Shown here piece by piece: positions 47,629-57,314 of a stretch of 64,000 nucleotides of DNA. Within the stretch, counting starts at the first letter, position 1; each line of letters opens with the position of its first letter. Where the stretch lies: NCBI GenBank assembly GCA_903995115.1, contig LR877149.1, positions 496,001-560,000 of the forward strand, in the 5' to 3' direction. A model generated the notes under the pieces. The model searched no databases. It saw only the letters and a list, made by a program, of their open reading frames with translations, and was not told the origin of the DNA. The position numbers and the translations under genes were made by a program. Source of the stretch: Angomonas deanei (lineage: Eukaryota; Euglenozoa; Kinetoplastea; Trypanosomatida; Trypanosomatidae).

Positions 47629-50600
47629 TTATTCTTTCGACTGTTTTTTTTTTTTAATTTTTTTTAAAAAAAACTTGTCGATGGTTTGTCGTGTAGGCAT
47701 TACTAGAAAGAAGCGGTGTGTGACGTGCATACGCTGCAGGGTCTCCAGTCGCACCTGACGATCCCCCTGCATCCCTTCCAAGTCTTCGAGATCCTCTATC
47801 AGCTCTCGATAAAACAAGTAGTGAGACAAGTACTCCTCCGCGGTGCATCGCATAATGTGAACAAGCAACAAGAGCATTCCCTTTTCATAATTATTTAACG
47901 ACCGGGGTGGCGTGCTTTGATAGTTCACCGGGATGCTATTCGCATTCATATTATTATTATTGTTGCTGAAGTTGACGCTCTGTCCTAGGAGATGGTTGCT
48001 GTTATTGTGGTTGATCCAATTTTCTGCCGAATCAAGGTTATTCCCGCTCAGCACGTTTGGTAGCTGCCACGAATGCATTCGCTGCAAGTTATAACTCTTT
48101 GCCAGGTTGACAAAATTGTTGTGGTTGCTGTTAGTCGCCGCACCGCCCCCGGCGTAATGATGATAGTGGTAGTAATTGCCGCTGTAGGGATTCACGGTTG
48201 CCGCGTTATACGTCCCTGCGTAGCTCACGACGCGGTACACTAGCCGCCAATACAGCTTCATACGACGTTCAATCGGGTGACGCGAGGCTCCCCACCGCCG
48301 CCGAGCCCACAGTGCCAGCACACTACCGCACATCACCACCGGCGCCATGGCCATCACCTTAAAATTGAGATCGTTTCCCTCCAGCACCTCGTCGATCCCA
48401 TTCGTCACCCGACTCATCTCCAACGATTGGAGGGACATTTGAATCAGAATGATGCGGGGGAGGTTCCCAAAGACGGTGTTCCACACCGGGTACTTTACAG
48501 CCTTGCGATAGTGCTCCGCGACGAGGGCGTAGCCCCCTGCGTCGGCGACACCGTCCTTGAGGGCGTGGAAGGTGTTGTCTCGTACGTCGTCCAGCTTGCT
48601 CTGTGCCATGGAAGGGTAGTAATCCTCGTGGTAGTCGCGTATAATATTCGAAAGCGACTCGGCATCCCGCGTGAGGGAGTTTCGCCGGTCCTCCACCCCA
48701 GGCCGCTCGTACCACAGACTCTCCTGCAGCTGCTTGAGTGGCATCCAGAGGTAGGTACGCAGGAGATGCTTGGTGTAGCTCGCCGCCGACCTCGCCAGGC
48801 TCTCCAGCTCGCTGGGGGTCTTGCGGTACAGCCACACGAACGGTGGCACCGTGATGGCGGCGGCGACGACCATGCGCAGCCAGAAGCGGGCGATAGGGGG
48901 TCGGTAGCCGCCGTTCGTCAGCTGATCCTCCACCTGCCGGCTGAACTTCTGTGACGCCCCCACCGCCTCCAGCAGGGTGCGCACACCGTACTCCAAGGTC
49001 AGCTCCGTGCTGGGTGGGACGGCGGCGGAGGACCACACGGTGGGGGAACCGGTCTCACCGTCGGCGACAATGTTAAACATTTCATACGGGGCGGTCGACT
49101 CGTACCATAGCTGCAGCATGGACTTGTCGTCGTCCCGCTGTTGGGGGAGGTCGAGCACGTCGCAGGTGTGGAGAAGACTGCTCATTTGGGCTGCCGCGGT
49201 CACCACCGCCTCCCGCAGCTCCTCCACGGGGTCGCGTGGATTGGTCGGGGCAGGGTAGAGGGGCGGACGGGGGGAGCTGCCCTCCGGGGCGGTCTTGGCA
49301 CTCTTCAGAGGGGACCCCACCGCCGGGGACTCCTCGCCGCTGGTGTAGCGGGTGCCGGTGTTGGTGTGTATCGCATTCGGCGGCCCCTCCGTGTTGGATG
49401 TCGCCACCGCCGCCGCGAGGGCCTGGGGCGAGGTCTGCAGCTCGCAGTGTCGGTAGATCTGCGACACGGTGGCGGTCAGACGACTCAGGATGGTGTGGGC
49501 CGCCCCGATGGAACTGACAATCAACTTGAACAAACTCTTCAGCTGTCGCATGCGGTCCATCGCCATGTATCGCGTCTCCATCTCCGTCAGAAACAGTCCC
49601 TTGGTGTAGAACTCACGCCAGAAGGAGAGACTGGACAGCCCCCGGTGCCACGCCGCCTGCCGGGTGTGCTCCTGCGCCCAGGACCAGTACATGGCACACC
49701 AGGCAAGGGTGCCCTGCAGGCTGCTCAGCTCCTGCAGCAGCATGCAAATAAAGTGACGCTCCCACACCAGCAGAAACAACCAGCCAGCGAGATCGTCATT
49801 GTTCTTCCTGGGCCGTGGGGGGACCGCGTTGGGGTGGACGAGGCGCGGTTTGTTGGGCGGCGGAAGGTCAGCGGTGGTAGACTTTGGAGGCGGCTCCGAC
49901 AGGACGGGTGGGTTTTCATCAAATATACTATCCCTGCTGATTTCCCCCTCCTCCTCCGCGGGGGCACCACTCCCAGCGCGCTTCTCCACCCGCCCCCGGT
50001 TCCGAAACCCAATAAAAGACTCAAAAATTAAATTGTTCACGGGGTAGTGTTTTTCATTCTTGTCCAAATAGTACCCAAACTTGGAGTTGAGGTCGGTGAA
50101 GGAGTGAGAGTTTTTGATTTCCTTACTCCGCTTGTCCATCTCAATAATGCAAGAGTGCGCCCGCTGCCGTTTCACTGGGTGGTGGTGGTTCGCATTCTGT
50201 TTCTGGTGGAGAAAGCTGCTCTTTAAGTTTTCGGTGGTGATGTGATCGCTCATTGCTCTGGATGGGGGCATGGTCCGGCTGCCAGTGCCAACCAGCTCAT
50301 CGTCCTCCCCATCGTTCTTCCCACCGCTACTGCCCGGCTCGCTCACCGTTGGGTCTTCCTTCGTGGTGGGCGACTGCTTTTCTTCCCCCTCCTTCGCGGT
50401 CCTTTCCGATGTCGCGCTATTATTCGCATTGTACACGTGGTAGTCCTTCTCCCGTATCTCCATCTCTTGCTCCTCCTTCTCCTCGGTGTAGTAGTTTTCG
50501 AGAAACTCCAGTACCTCTCGCAGCGCTGCCATTCCCTTTTCACAGGATAAGGAGGAGACCCCGTTGCTTCGACTCTTATCGCCACCGCCACCCCACCGAG

Positions 50601-50877
50601 CGGAGGATCCTCTTTTTTCTACAGTACGCCGTAGACGATCGTTTGGTTGGTTCCACCGGTCCTCCACGAGCAGCTCCGCGGCGCTGGTCTGTATCAAGTT
50701 GCCAGTGGCCGACCCTAACGGCAGGTGGGCGGCGAGGTATGGGTTGTGCACGAGGCGGAGGTACACCCGACTGGACTGACGGCTGACGGAGGTGGCGAAG
50801 TTATTTCTAGTGAAGTCGGGTAACTGGACATTGAACCCTTCGCCTACTTTTTGACTCAGCTCCGATAGGCTCGCCAT
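47629..50877 (-). CDS. NCA2: NCA2-domain mitochondrial membrane protein
   Basis: 1,082 residues, intact. NCA2 family proteins are mitochondrial membrane proteins; yeast Nca2 affects expression of ATP synthase subunits 6 and 8. The domain covers the second half: ARFWLRMVVAAAITVPPFVW (membrane helix), TKHLLRTYLWMPLKQL, SLTRDAESLSNIIRDYHED, then YPVWNTVFGNLPRIILIQMS, IDEVLEGNDLNFKVMAMAPV (second membrane region), and a C-terminal FYRELIEDLEDLEGMQGDRQ with LQRMHVTHRFF. These match the D..SL..M, G.L.R.LLIQ and DL..L...QR blocks of the family. The first half is a long low-complexity extension (Ser/Glu/Asn-rich) absent from fungal homologues, and an Asn-rich insert sits between the second membrane region and the C-terminal block. 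The frame is intact despite its length. Confidence 0.85.
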   Translation of the reverse strand: MASLSELSQKVGEGFNVQLPDFTRNNFATSVSRQSSRVYLRLVHNPYLAAHLPLGSATGNLIQTSAAELLVEDRWNQPNDRLRRTVEKRGSSARWGGGGDKSRSNGVSSLSCEKGMAALREVLEFLENYYTEEKEEQEMEIREKDYHVYNANNSATSERTAKEGEEKQSPTTKEDPTVSEPGSSGGKNDGEDDELVGTGSRTMPPSRAMSDHITTENLKSSFLHQKQNANHHHPVKRQRAHSCIIEMDKRSKEIKNSHSFTDLNSKFGYYLDKNEKHYPVNNLIFESFIGFRNRGRVEKRAGSGAPAEEEGEISRDSIFDENPPVLSEPPPKSTTADLPPPNKPRLVHPNAVPPRPRKNNDDLAGWLFLLVWERHFICMLLQELSSLQGTLAWCAMYWSWAQEHTRQAAWHRGLSSLSFWREFYTKGLFLTEMETRYMAMDRMRQLKSLFKLIVSSIGAAHTILSRLTATVSQIYRHCELQTSPQALAAAVATSNTEGPPNAIHTNTGTRYTSGEESPAVGSPLKSAKTAPEGSSPRPPLYPAPTNPRDPVEELREAVVTAAAQMSSLLHTCDVLDLPQQRDDDKSMLQLWYESTAPYEMFNIVADGETGSPTVWSSAAVPPSTELTLEYGVRTLLEAVGASQKFSRQVEDQLTNGGYRPPIARFWLRMVVAAAITVPPFVWLYRKTPSELESLARSAASYTKHLLRTYLWMPLKQLQESLWYERPGVEDRRNSLTRDAESLSNIIRDYHEDYYPSMAQSKLDDVRDNTFHALKDGVADAGGYALVAEHYRKAVKYPVWNTVFGNLPRIILIQMSLQSLEMSRVTNGIDEVLEGNDLNFKVMAMAPVVMCGSVLALWARRRWGASRHPIERRMKLYWRLVYRVVSYAGTYNAATVNPYSGNYYHYHHYAGGGAATNSNHNNFVNLAKSYNLQRMHSWQLPNVLSGNNLDSAENWINHNNSNHLLGQSVNFSNNNNNMNANSIPVNYQSTPPRSLNNYEKGMLLLLVHIMRCTAEEYLSHYLFYRELIEDLEDLEGMQGDRQVRLETLQRMHVTHRFFLVMPTRQTIDKFFLKKIKKKKQSKE

Positions 50878-51588
50878 ACTTTTCGTTTGTTTGTTTAATA
50901 TTTTTTATTAATATGCTCACGTAAGAAAGAGACGTATAGAGGACGTTTTGTTTTATTATTTTTTATATAAATCAATCGATAAGTTTGTAAGTGTGTTGTT
51001 ACTATTATTTTTCTTTTTTTGTTGTTGTGATTGATTAAAGGATTTCAGAAAAAGTGAGAAAGAAAAGAGGGAGAGTAATAGATACCTTATTTCATGGGGC
51101 ATCAATAAAAACAATAACAAATGTACCGACAACGGTACATGCTCTTTTTTTTTTTTTTTATTCGCTAAATAAGTAAAAAGATCGGTATTCAGAAAAAAAT
51201 GGAGTAAAGACGTTTTAAAATTTTTCAGTTTTTTTTTTTTTTTTATAATATCAGAAAAGAAGTCGCAGAAAAAAAAAAATAATAAAAAGTGAATTTGTTC
51301 TCGCTCGCAAAAAAATTCCAAATTTTTTTATTGTTAATATATATAACAAAATTATATACTTACTATTTTTTTTTTTACGGTTATTTGTTCACCACTTCAG
51401 TCGAAATGAGGAACGAAAACTAATTTGTATAAATTATTCTTTTCTTTCGGCAATGACGTCAAATTATTTTTTCTTTCTTTTATGTGTAATACAAAAAAAA
51501 AAAAAAAAACAATCACGCCGAAAACAGACGGCTCTTCTTCGCTTTTTTTTATCACATTTTTTTTTTTTTTTATAATGCTAGATCCTTC
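50878..51588. other. Intergenic region, NCA2 / SCOT
   Basis: About 710 bases, the widest gap in the window. AT-rich, with T-runs near 51147-51159, 51230-51244 and 51369-51377 and A-runs near 51270 and 51491. One perfect short hairpin at 51121-51140. No tRNA or other RNA gene recognised. Confidence 0.55.
51121..51140. other. 8-bp perfect hairpin with 4-base loop
   Basis: atgtaccg-acaa-cggtacat: a perfect 8-base inverted repeat in an AT-rich gap, about 240 bases upstream of the NCA2 start. It would fold in the nascent transcript. Could be chance. Confidence 0.6.
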
Positions 51589-53056
51589 TTACTGGGCGGC
51601 AGGGGCGTAGGGCATGGGCTTCACATTATCCACGTGGAAAGGCGCGCCGGTGCACTTCTTCACATCATCGACGGTGACACCCTCGGCCAGTTCCTTGAGC
51701 ACTAGCTGGCCGTCCACGACGTCAAACACGGCCTTCTCGGTAATGATGCGGCCGACGCACTGGCGGCCGGTAAGGGGGAGGGCGCAGGCGGTGAGGATCT
51801 TGGGGTCGCCGTTCTTGCTGGTGTGCGACATGGTGATGACGACGCGGGAGCCGCTGGCGACGAGGTCCATGGCCCCGCCGGGTCCCTTCACCAACTTCCC
51901 TGGGATACCCCAGTTCGCGAGGTCACCATTAGAGGCCACCTCGAGCGCACCGAGCATCGTGAGGTTCATGTGGCCACCGCGAATCATGGCGAAGGACTGG
52001 GAGCTGTCGAAGCAGGAGGCACCGGGGAGGAAGGAGATGGTCTGCTTGCCGGCGTTGATCCAGTCGGCGTGCACCTTGTCCTCGCTGGGGAAGGGGCCCA
52101 TGCCGAGGAGACCGTTCTCGGACTGGAGGGTGACGGAGACGCCTTGGGGGATGTAGTTGGCGGCCTCGGTGGGGATACCAATGCCGAGGTTGACGTACAT
52201 GCCGTCGGCGAACTCGAGGGCAGCACGGCGGGCAATGAGCTGACGGGGAGAGTTCACATCCACCTTCTTACCAGTGGTGGCGCCGGAGACGGTGCGCTGC
52301 TCGATGGGGATGTCGTAGCGAGGGACGTGGACGATGCGGTTGACGTAGACACCGGGCAGGTGCACCTCATCGGGGTGGATCTCGCCATTCTCAACGAGCT
52401 CCTCCACCTCGGCAATCACAATCTTGCCGCACTGCGCGGCGGGACCGTTGAAGTTGCGGGCCGTACCGCGGAAGACCAAGTTACCGCTCTTGTCGGCCTT
52501 GGCCGCCTTCACCACCGCGAAGTCGGGGCGCACGGTCTCCTCGAGGACGTACCAGCGGCCGTTGAAGCAGCGGGTCTCCTTGGGCTCGCTGACAATCGCG
52601 GGGGTGCCATCCTTGTTGTACTTGATGATCTGACCACCGGTCTGGCGCTGGGTGCCGTAGGCGGTGGCGGTGTAGAAGGCGGGGATGCCAGCGCCACCAG
52701 CGCGCATGCGCTCGGCGAGGGTACCCTGAGGGACGTACTCGAGCTCAATATCACCCTTGAGGTAGCGGTCAATGAAGAGCTTGTTGTGGCCAACGTAGGA
52801 GCAGCAAATGCGCTTCATCTGGTTGTTCTGCATGAGAATACCCAAACCGAAGCCATCAATACCCGCGGAGTCGGTGTAGGTGACGAGGTCCTTCGTGCCA
52901 TTCTTTTTGATTTGTTCCAACAACTTTTGGGGGAACACCGGCGCAGCCGAAACCGCCGACGGCAATGTGGGCACCATTCTGAATATCTTTGCAGGCATCC
53001 TCGAGAGAGCAAGCCTTGTTCAGTCCAGCGAGACGGAAGAAGTTACGACGAAGCAT
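51589..53056 (-). CDS. SCOT: Succinyl-CoA:3-ketoacid CoA transferase (one frame break)
   Basis: About 488 residues when read from the ATG at 53056. Moves CoA between succinate and acetoacetate, or acetate (the ASCT reaction of trypanosomatid mitochondria, part of acetate and ATP production). N terminus: presequence-like [17 protein letters not shown], then the alpha-domain motif [16 protein letters not shown]. After the break: [54 protein letters not shown]. Beta half: [15 protein letters not shown] and [10 protein letters not shown], whose Glu is the catalytic residue that binds CoA. The frame changes at a G5 run (52929-52933, plus strand): one base fewer gives a continuous protein matching the family. 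Without the upstream part an internal ATG at 52998 would give a truncated, import-deficient enzyme. Confidence 0.9.
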
Positions 53057-53562
53057 TTTTTAAAAAGTAAAAAAAAAAAAAAGAAAAACTATTCAAAAAA
53101 AAAAAAAAAGAGGGGGAGAGAAGAGTAGTTAGAAGTGGTAAAGTTTCAGCTCGTGGATTTATTCAAAAATAATGATTTGAATAAGATGAGTGAACACATA
53201 CCTATAAAATTCAGTCGTATCTATACAGGCGGCTGTGTGACACAAGCACGCGGAGAAAAAAAAAAAAAGGAAGCCGGGAAACATCAAAATAAATATACAT
53301 TATTATTTTTTGTTTTCCTTTCCATTTTCTATTCCCATCTATGTACTCCCTCCCTTCTTTTGTGCTGGCGGTCTACCAAACACAATCGCACTAGCAGGCG
53401 AGCCACCTCCTCCCACTCGTATGATTATTATGAGGGGATCGGCTCTCACAAGAGGTATCTTCCACGTTCAGTTTCTTTTCAACGGAAGGAAAAGGAGAGG
53501 TGGAGACGAGCGGTGGTGGTGGGGTATACTGCGGACTATTATTATTATTATGATTATTATTA
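53057..53562. other. Intergenic region, SCOT / coiled-coil protein
   Basis: About 500 bases. Near SCOT: splice tracts. The rest is the 3' flank of the coiled-coil gene. No gene supported. Confidence 0.55.
53089..53125 (-). promoter_or_regulatory. Candidate trans-splice acceptor for SCOT
   Basis: Sense C/T tract (CTTCTCTCCCCCTC then T15) ending GAATAG at 53089, about 33 bases before the ATG at 53056. A second T-run lies between. Confidence 0.55.
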
Positions 53563-56500
53563 CTATTTCGTGCCATGCGATGTTCGTAGTAGGTTCTTAA
53601 CAAGGCCGGTGACGGGAGGACGACGCGGGTGACTGTCCACTATATTATTATTATTATTATTATAAATCATGCGGTTGTTTTGAAAAACAGAACAACGCTG
53701 TACCGCCGGAGTACGCACGAGATGCGGGTTGTTGTGGGGATACCGTGCCTCCTCCTCCTCTTCCTTTTCCTTTGCATGATGATTATCACTATTATGATTA
53801 TTATTTTCGGTGCGGTCAGGATTCGTGTTTCCCTCATTGCTTTGGAGTACATCCCACAATGACACACGAGAGGGCGACTTTTGAGGATGATGATTATTAT
53901 TATTTAATAATGGGTTTACCTTTTCAGTACCCAAAATGGTAATTCTTTTTGTATTCGTATGATTATTCAGATTATTATTATTACTATCCTGTCCTAACAG
54001 TAAAACCGTCTCGTCGGTGACGCACGCTGACAGAAATTCATCGATTCTCTTCCATATCGTATTCAACTCGCCTTGGACAGACTCCTTCCACCCTTGCAGG
54101 CACGTCCGCCACCGCTCCTGCTGCTCCTCCCGCTGCGTGCTGCTGTTCTCGAGGAGGGTAATAATATTGTGCAGCTGTTGGGACATGATCTCGACGACTT
54201 CCATATGCTGTTGTTATTATTATTATTATTATTATTATTTTGAGGAAGGAGGGAGGTCGGCGGGGTGTGGATGAGCTGTAGCATATCGGTGTACACTGCC
54301 TTCTGATGAGAGGTTTTGACCGTCTCTGGGAACCGATTTTCGTACGGGGTGGACGCGCCAACGTTTTCTTTATTGCCGTTGGGTAGTTGGAATTGAACTT
54401 TTGGGGTTGTATTCCCGTAGCGGGATGGGACGAGTGGCGGTGGCGTGCCGTGTGGTGCCTCCCGAGCCCGTTGGCCGCTCGTCGGTGTCTGCCGCTGATA
54501 CACGTAGGAAGGAGGCGTGGCGGTCCGGTGCGTCTCTGGGCTGGCGTTGCTTCTGCTATTCTTGTAATACAGCTCAACGTAGGCCTCCGTCTTGAGGGCG
54601 GAGGTTCGTATCGTTTTCATGAAATCATTCGAGAGGACATCGCTGGGGGCGTGTTGGCAGATGGCCGTAAGATCTCGCACCGCGTCGCGCAGGGCGGTGG
54701 TGGTGACTTGCTTCACCGCGCGCAGCTCCTCGCTCGTCTGCACCAACAACTGCTGTGTCTGTACGTTATTGCGAAAGGAGCGGATCTGCTCCTCTAGCCC
54801 TTTATTTTTACTTTCCGTCAGCTGTACGAGCAGGGCGGTCTGCGTCGCGGTTTCCTCCGCCTCCGCGAGGGCGAGGGAAAGGGCCTGATTCTTCTCTACT
54901 TGTGGTTTGTAATACTGTTGCACGAGTCGCTCGACCGCAGGGCGCACCGTCCGGGTCTCCAGCTGCGTCACCCGCTCCTGCAGCCGCTCTACCGCCCCGA
55001 ACAAGGTAATACCACACAGCCGCTGCTGTTCCTCCGCCTCGGTGGCGAAGGCGTAAAACAAATTGTAGCACTGCTCCCGCTGCTGCTGCAGCAGTCGTCC
55101 TACCGTCTGCTGAACATCGGTGAGATGCTTATTATACTGGGAGAACTTAATATTTGCGGTGTTGGATAAGGAAGGCACCTCGTGGTGTAGTCGCGCTAAC
55201 ACTTGTTTCATCTCCACCTCCTTCACGGCGGTGGTGTGGTCCTTTTCCTCCTGGTGGTGGAATAGGCCCTCAATCTGTCGTGGCAGGACCTCCCGTGACC
55301 ACTGTAAAAAGATGGCTAAGCTTTCCTTCCGATAGGGCGAGCAGCTCCTCGGCTCGCTTGGATTGTTTTTCTATTTCCTCCTGGCTGCGGAGGAGCTTGT
55401 CGTACTGCTCTTGCTGAAGGGTCCGCTCCGCTGCGTGTTGTGCCTCCTGCGCCGCAGAGGAGGTCCGCAGCTGCCCTTCCAGCGACTGCAATCGACCCTC
55501 TAACGACACCTTGACCCGCTGCATCGATTCCTTTTCTTGTTGGAGCTGTTTTTCTAACGCGGTTATTTTTTCATCCTTCTCTTTCGCCAGGATGTGCCGC
55601 TCCTTGTTCCACTCTCGCTCCCGTGCCTCCAGCTCCTCCTTTCCCTCTCGCGTCTTCTCCGCCAGTAAGGTTTGAAACTCCTCCGCCTGCCGCTGAAAGC
55701 GAGCGGACAGCTCTTGCTCAATCTGACTCGCCACTCCCGTCAGCCGTCGCTGCTCCTCCTCCAGCTGCACCCGCGTCTTCTTCTCTTTTCGATACTTTTC
55801 CGTGAGGCTCGTCATCAGCGCCTTGTACTGCTCTCCCTCGTGTCGGAGGAGCGCCACTTGCGTCGCGTGGTGCTCAATTTTCAGCAACAAGGCCAATCTC
55901 TCTTTTTCGTAGGTGCTCTTTTCGTTTAGTAATCGTTGCAGCTGAATCACCAGCGCCTGTACGCCATTGTCGTTACCCTTCTGGTTTGGGGGTGGTGGGG
56001 TCAGGTCAACGCTCTCCATCATGCGTACCATCGATGCGGTGTCGGACTCCGATTCTTTGGGTTGGGATTTCTTTCCCCCGGCGGGAGAGCACTTCTGCTG
56101 CTCGGTGTCGGTGTCGTCTGGAATACTACTGAAGGCGCTAATATCCACCTCGCGAAAATCGGCATCCAGTGGTTTCTCTATTTTCAAAAGATCATTGTTG
56201 TTGGTGTCGTGTGGGAGACGCTTTTTGTGTTTGGAGCGATAGCATGCCACCGGGAGAGGGAGAACTCAAATACTCATCAATGACGGACTCACTGCGACGG
56301 TGGGTGCTCGTCGCGGCAGGTTGACTGTTCTTAGCATTGGTATGGTTGTTCGGTAGCACCGCAGGCGTTGCGGCAGGAGAGGTTTTCACGGCGGGAGGAC
56401 CAAAAATGGATTCCAACTCCTTTTGACTAATATTATTATTATTATTTGCATTATTGTTTAGTTTGGTGTTCATGTTTCTGTTGGGCGACAGCTGAAGTGA

Positions 56501-56878
56501 TCCTTTCCAGTTATCGAACGTCTTCTTTTCACTATTTTTTAAATGTGTATTATTATTTTCCTTTTCGCTTGGTGAAACGCTAAGCCAAAACTCCATATTA
56601 TGTTCCACAGTATTATGATGGTTGGAATTGTTTTTATTATGATTATTATTGGAACACACTTCCCCCATGTTTTCTATCGTAGAGTACCGTTCCTTTCCCT
56701 TTTGTTCATCCTCCTCCTCTCGGTTGAGGCAGGCACGCGGCGGCGGGGATGGCAAATAGCTATAACCATCTTCGTTATCGGTGTAATGATTTCTCGTCTC
56801 GTTGTGGGGGTCCTCCCGCGAAGGCGAGGGAAACGTCGTTTTCATCATTTCGTCTAACTCATTTTGAGGAAACTGCAT
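53563..56878 (-). CDS. Asn-rich coiled-coil protein (three frame breaks)
   Basis: Read as one gene of about 1,100 residues from the ATG at 56878. N-terminal quarter: disordered, Asn-rich, starting MQFPQNELDEMMKTTF. Middle: a long coiled coil (IQLQRLLNEKSTYEKERLAL and onward, Gln/Glu/Arg-rich) broken by a FLQWSREVLPRQIEGLFHHQ helix, then more coiled coil. Tail: Pro/Thr-rich, poly-Asn, a short helix (MSQQLHNIITLLEN) and an Asn-rich end. I join four frames because the coiled coil passes across the junctions and none of the later frames has its own start or leader. Changes at T5 56222-56226, G3 55335-55337 (each one base too many), and in the ATT microsatellite near 54204-54240 (net one short). 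Likely cytoskeletal; no named family recognised. Confidence 0.55.
54208..54240 (-). repeat. AAT/AAC microsatellite coding poly-Asn
   Basis: About 11 trinucleotide units (ATT/GTT on the plus strand) at the point where the reading frame changes in the coiled-coil gene. Confidence 0.85.
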
Positions 56879-57314
56879 TTTTTTTTTATTATTATTATTT
56901 TATTAATATGATTATTCAGAAAGAATCTATATATATGAATGGGTGTATGGAGCCCGAATAAAAAAAATATATATATTCGGTGTGTGTTTTTCAGCTCTAT
57001 TGCTGATATTTCTCTTTCTTTGAGCAGAAAAGGAAAAATAAGGAAGTAAGAGTGTGTTATTTTTGGTCACATAGAGAACTGGTCACTTTTTTTTTTTTTA
57101 GCATTCCTAAACAAAAAAGGGGAAGTATTTTATGAAAATAAGTGTCTATGAGAAACTAAAAAGAAAAGGTTATATGCATTCGTCATTATAGATGGACATA
57201 TTTTTTTTTTGTTTTTCACCGCTTTAGATGAAATATATAAAATTGTGTGTGCTCTATGGGAATAATTGGAAAAAAAAAAAATTCTGTTTCTACTTTTTTT
57301 TTTTTTTATATACT
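56879..57314. other. Intergenic region, coiled-coil protein / CDC45
   Basis: About 435 AT-rich bases with a TA-rich stretch (56967-56979) and several A/T runs. No gene seen. Confidence 0.55.

Noticed and set aside
53310-53632. Small plus-strand open frames between SCOT and the coiled-coil gene
   Set aside because: Low-complexity translations of A/T runs and ATT repeats on the opposite strand from all genes; no support.
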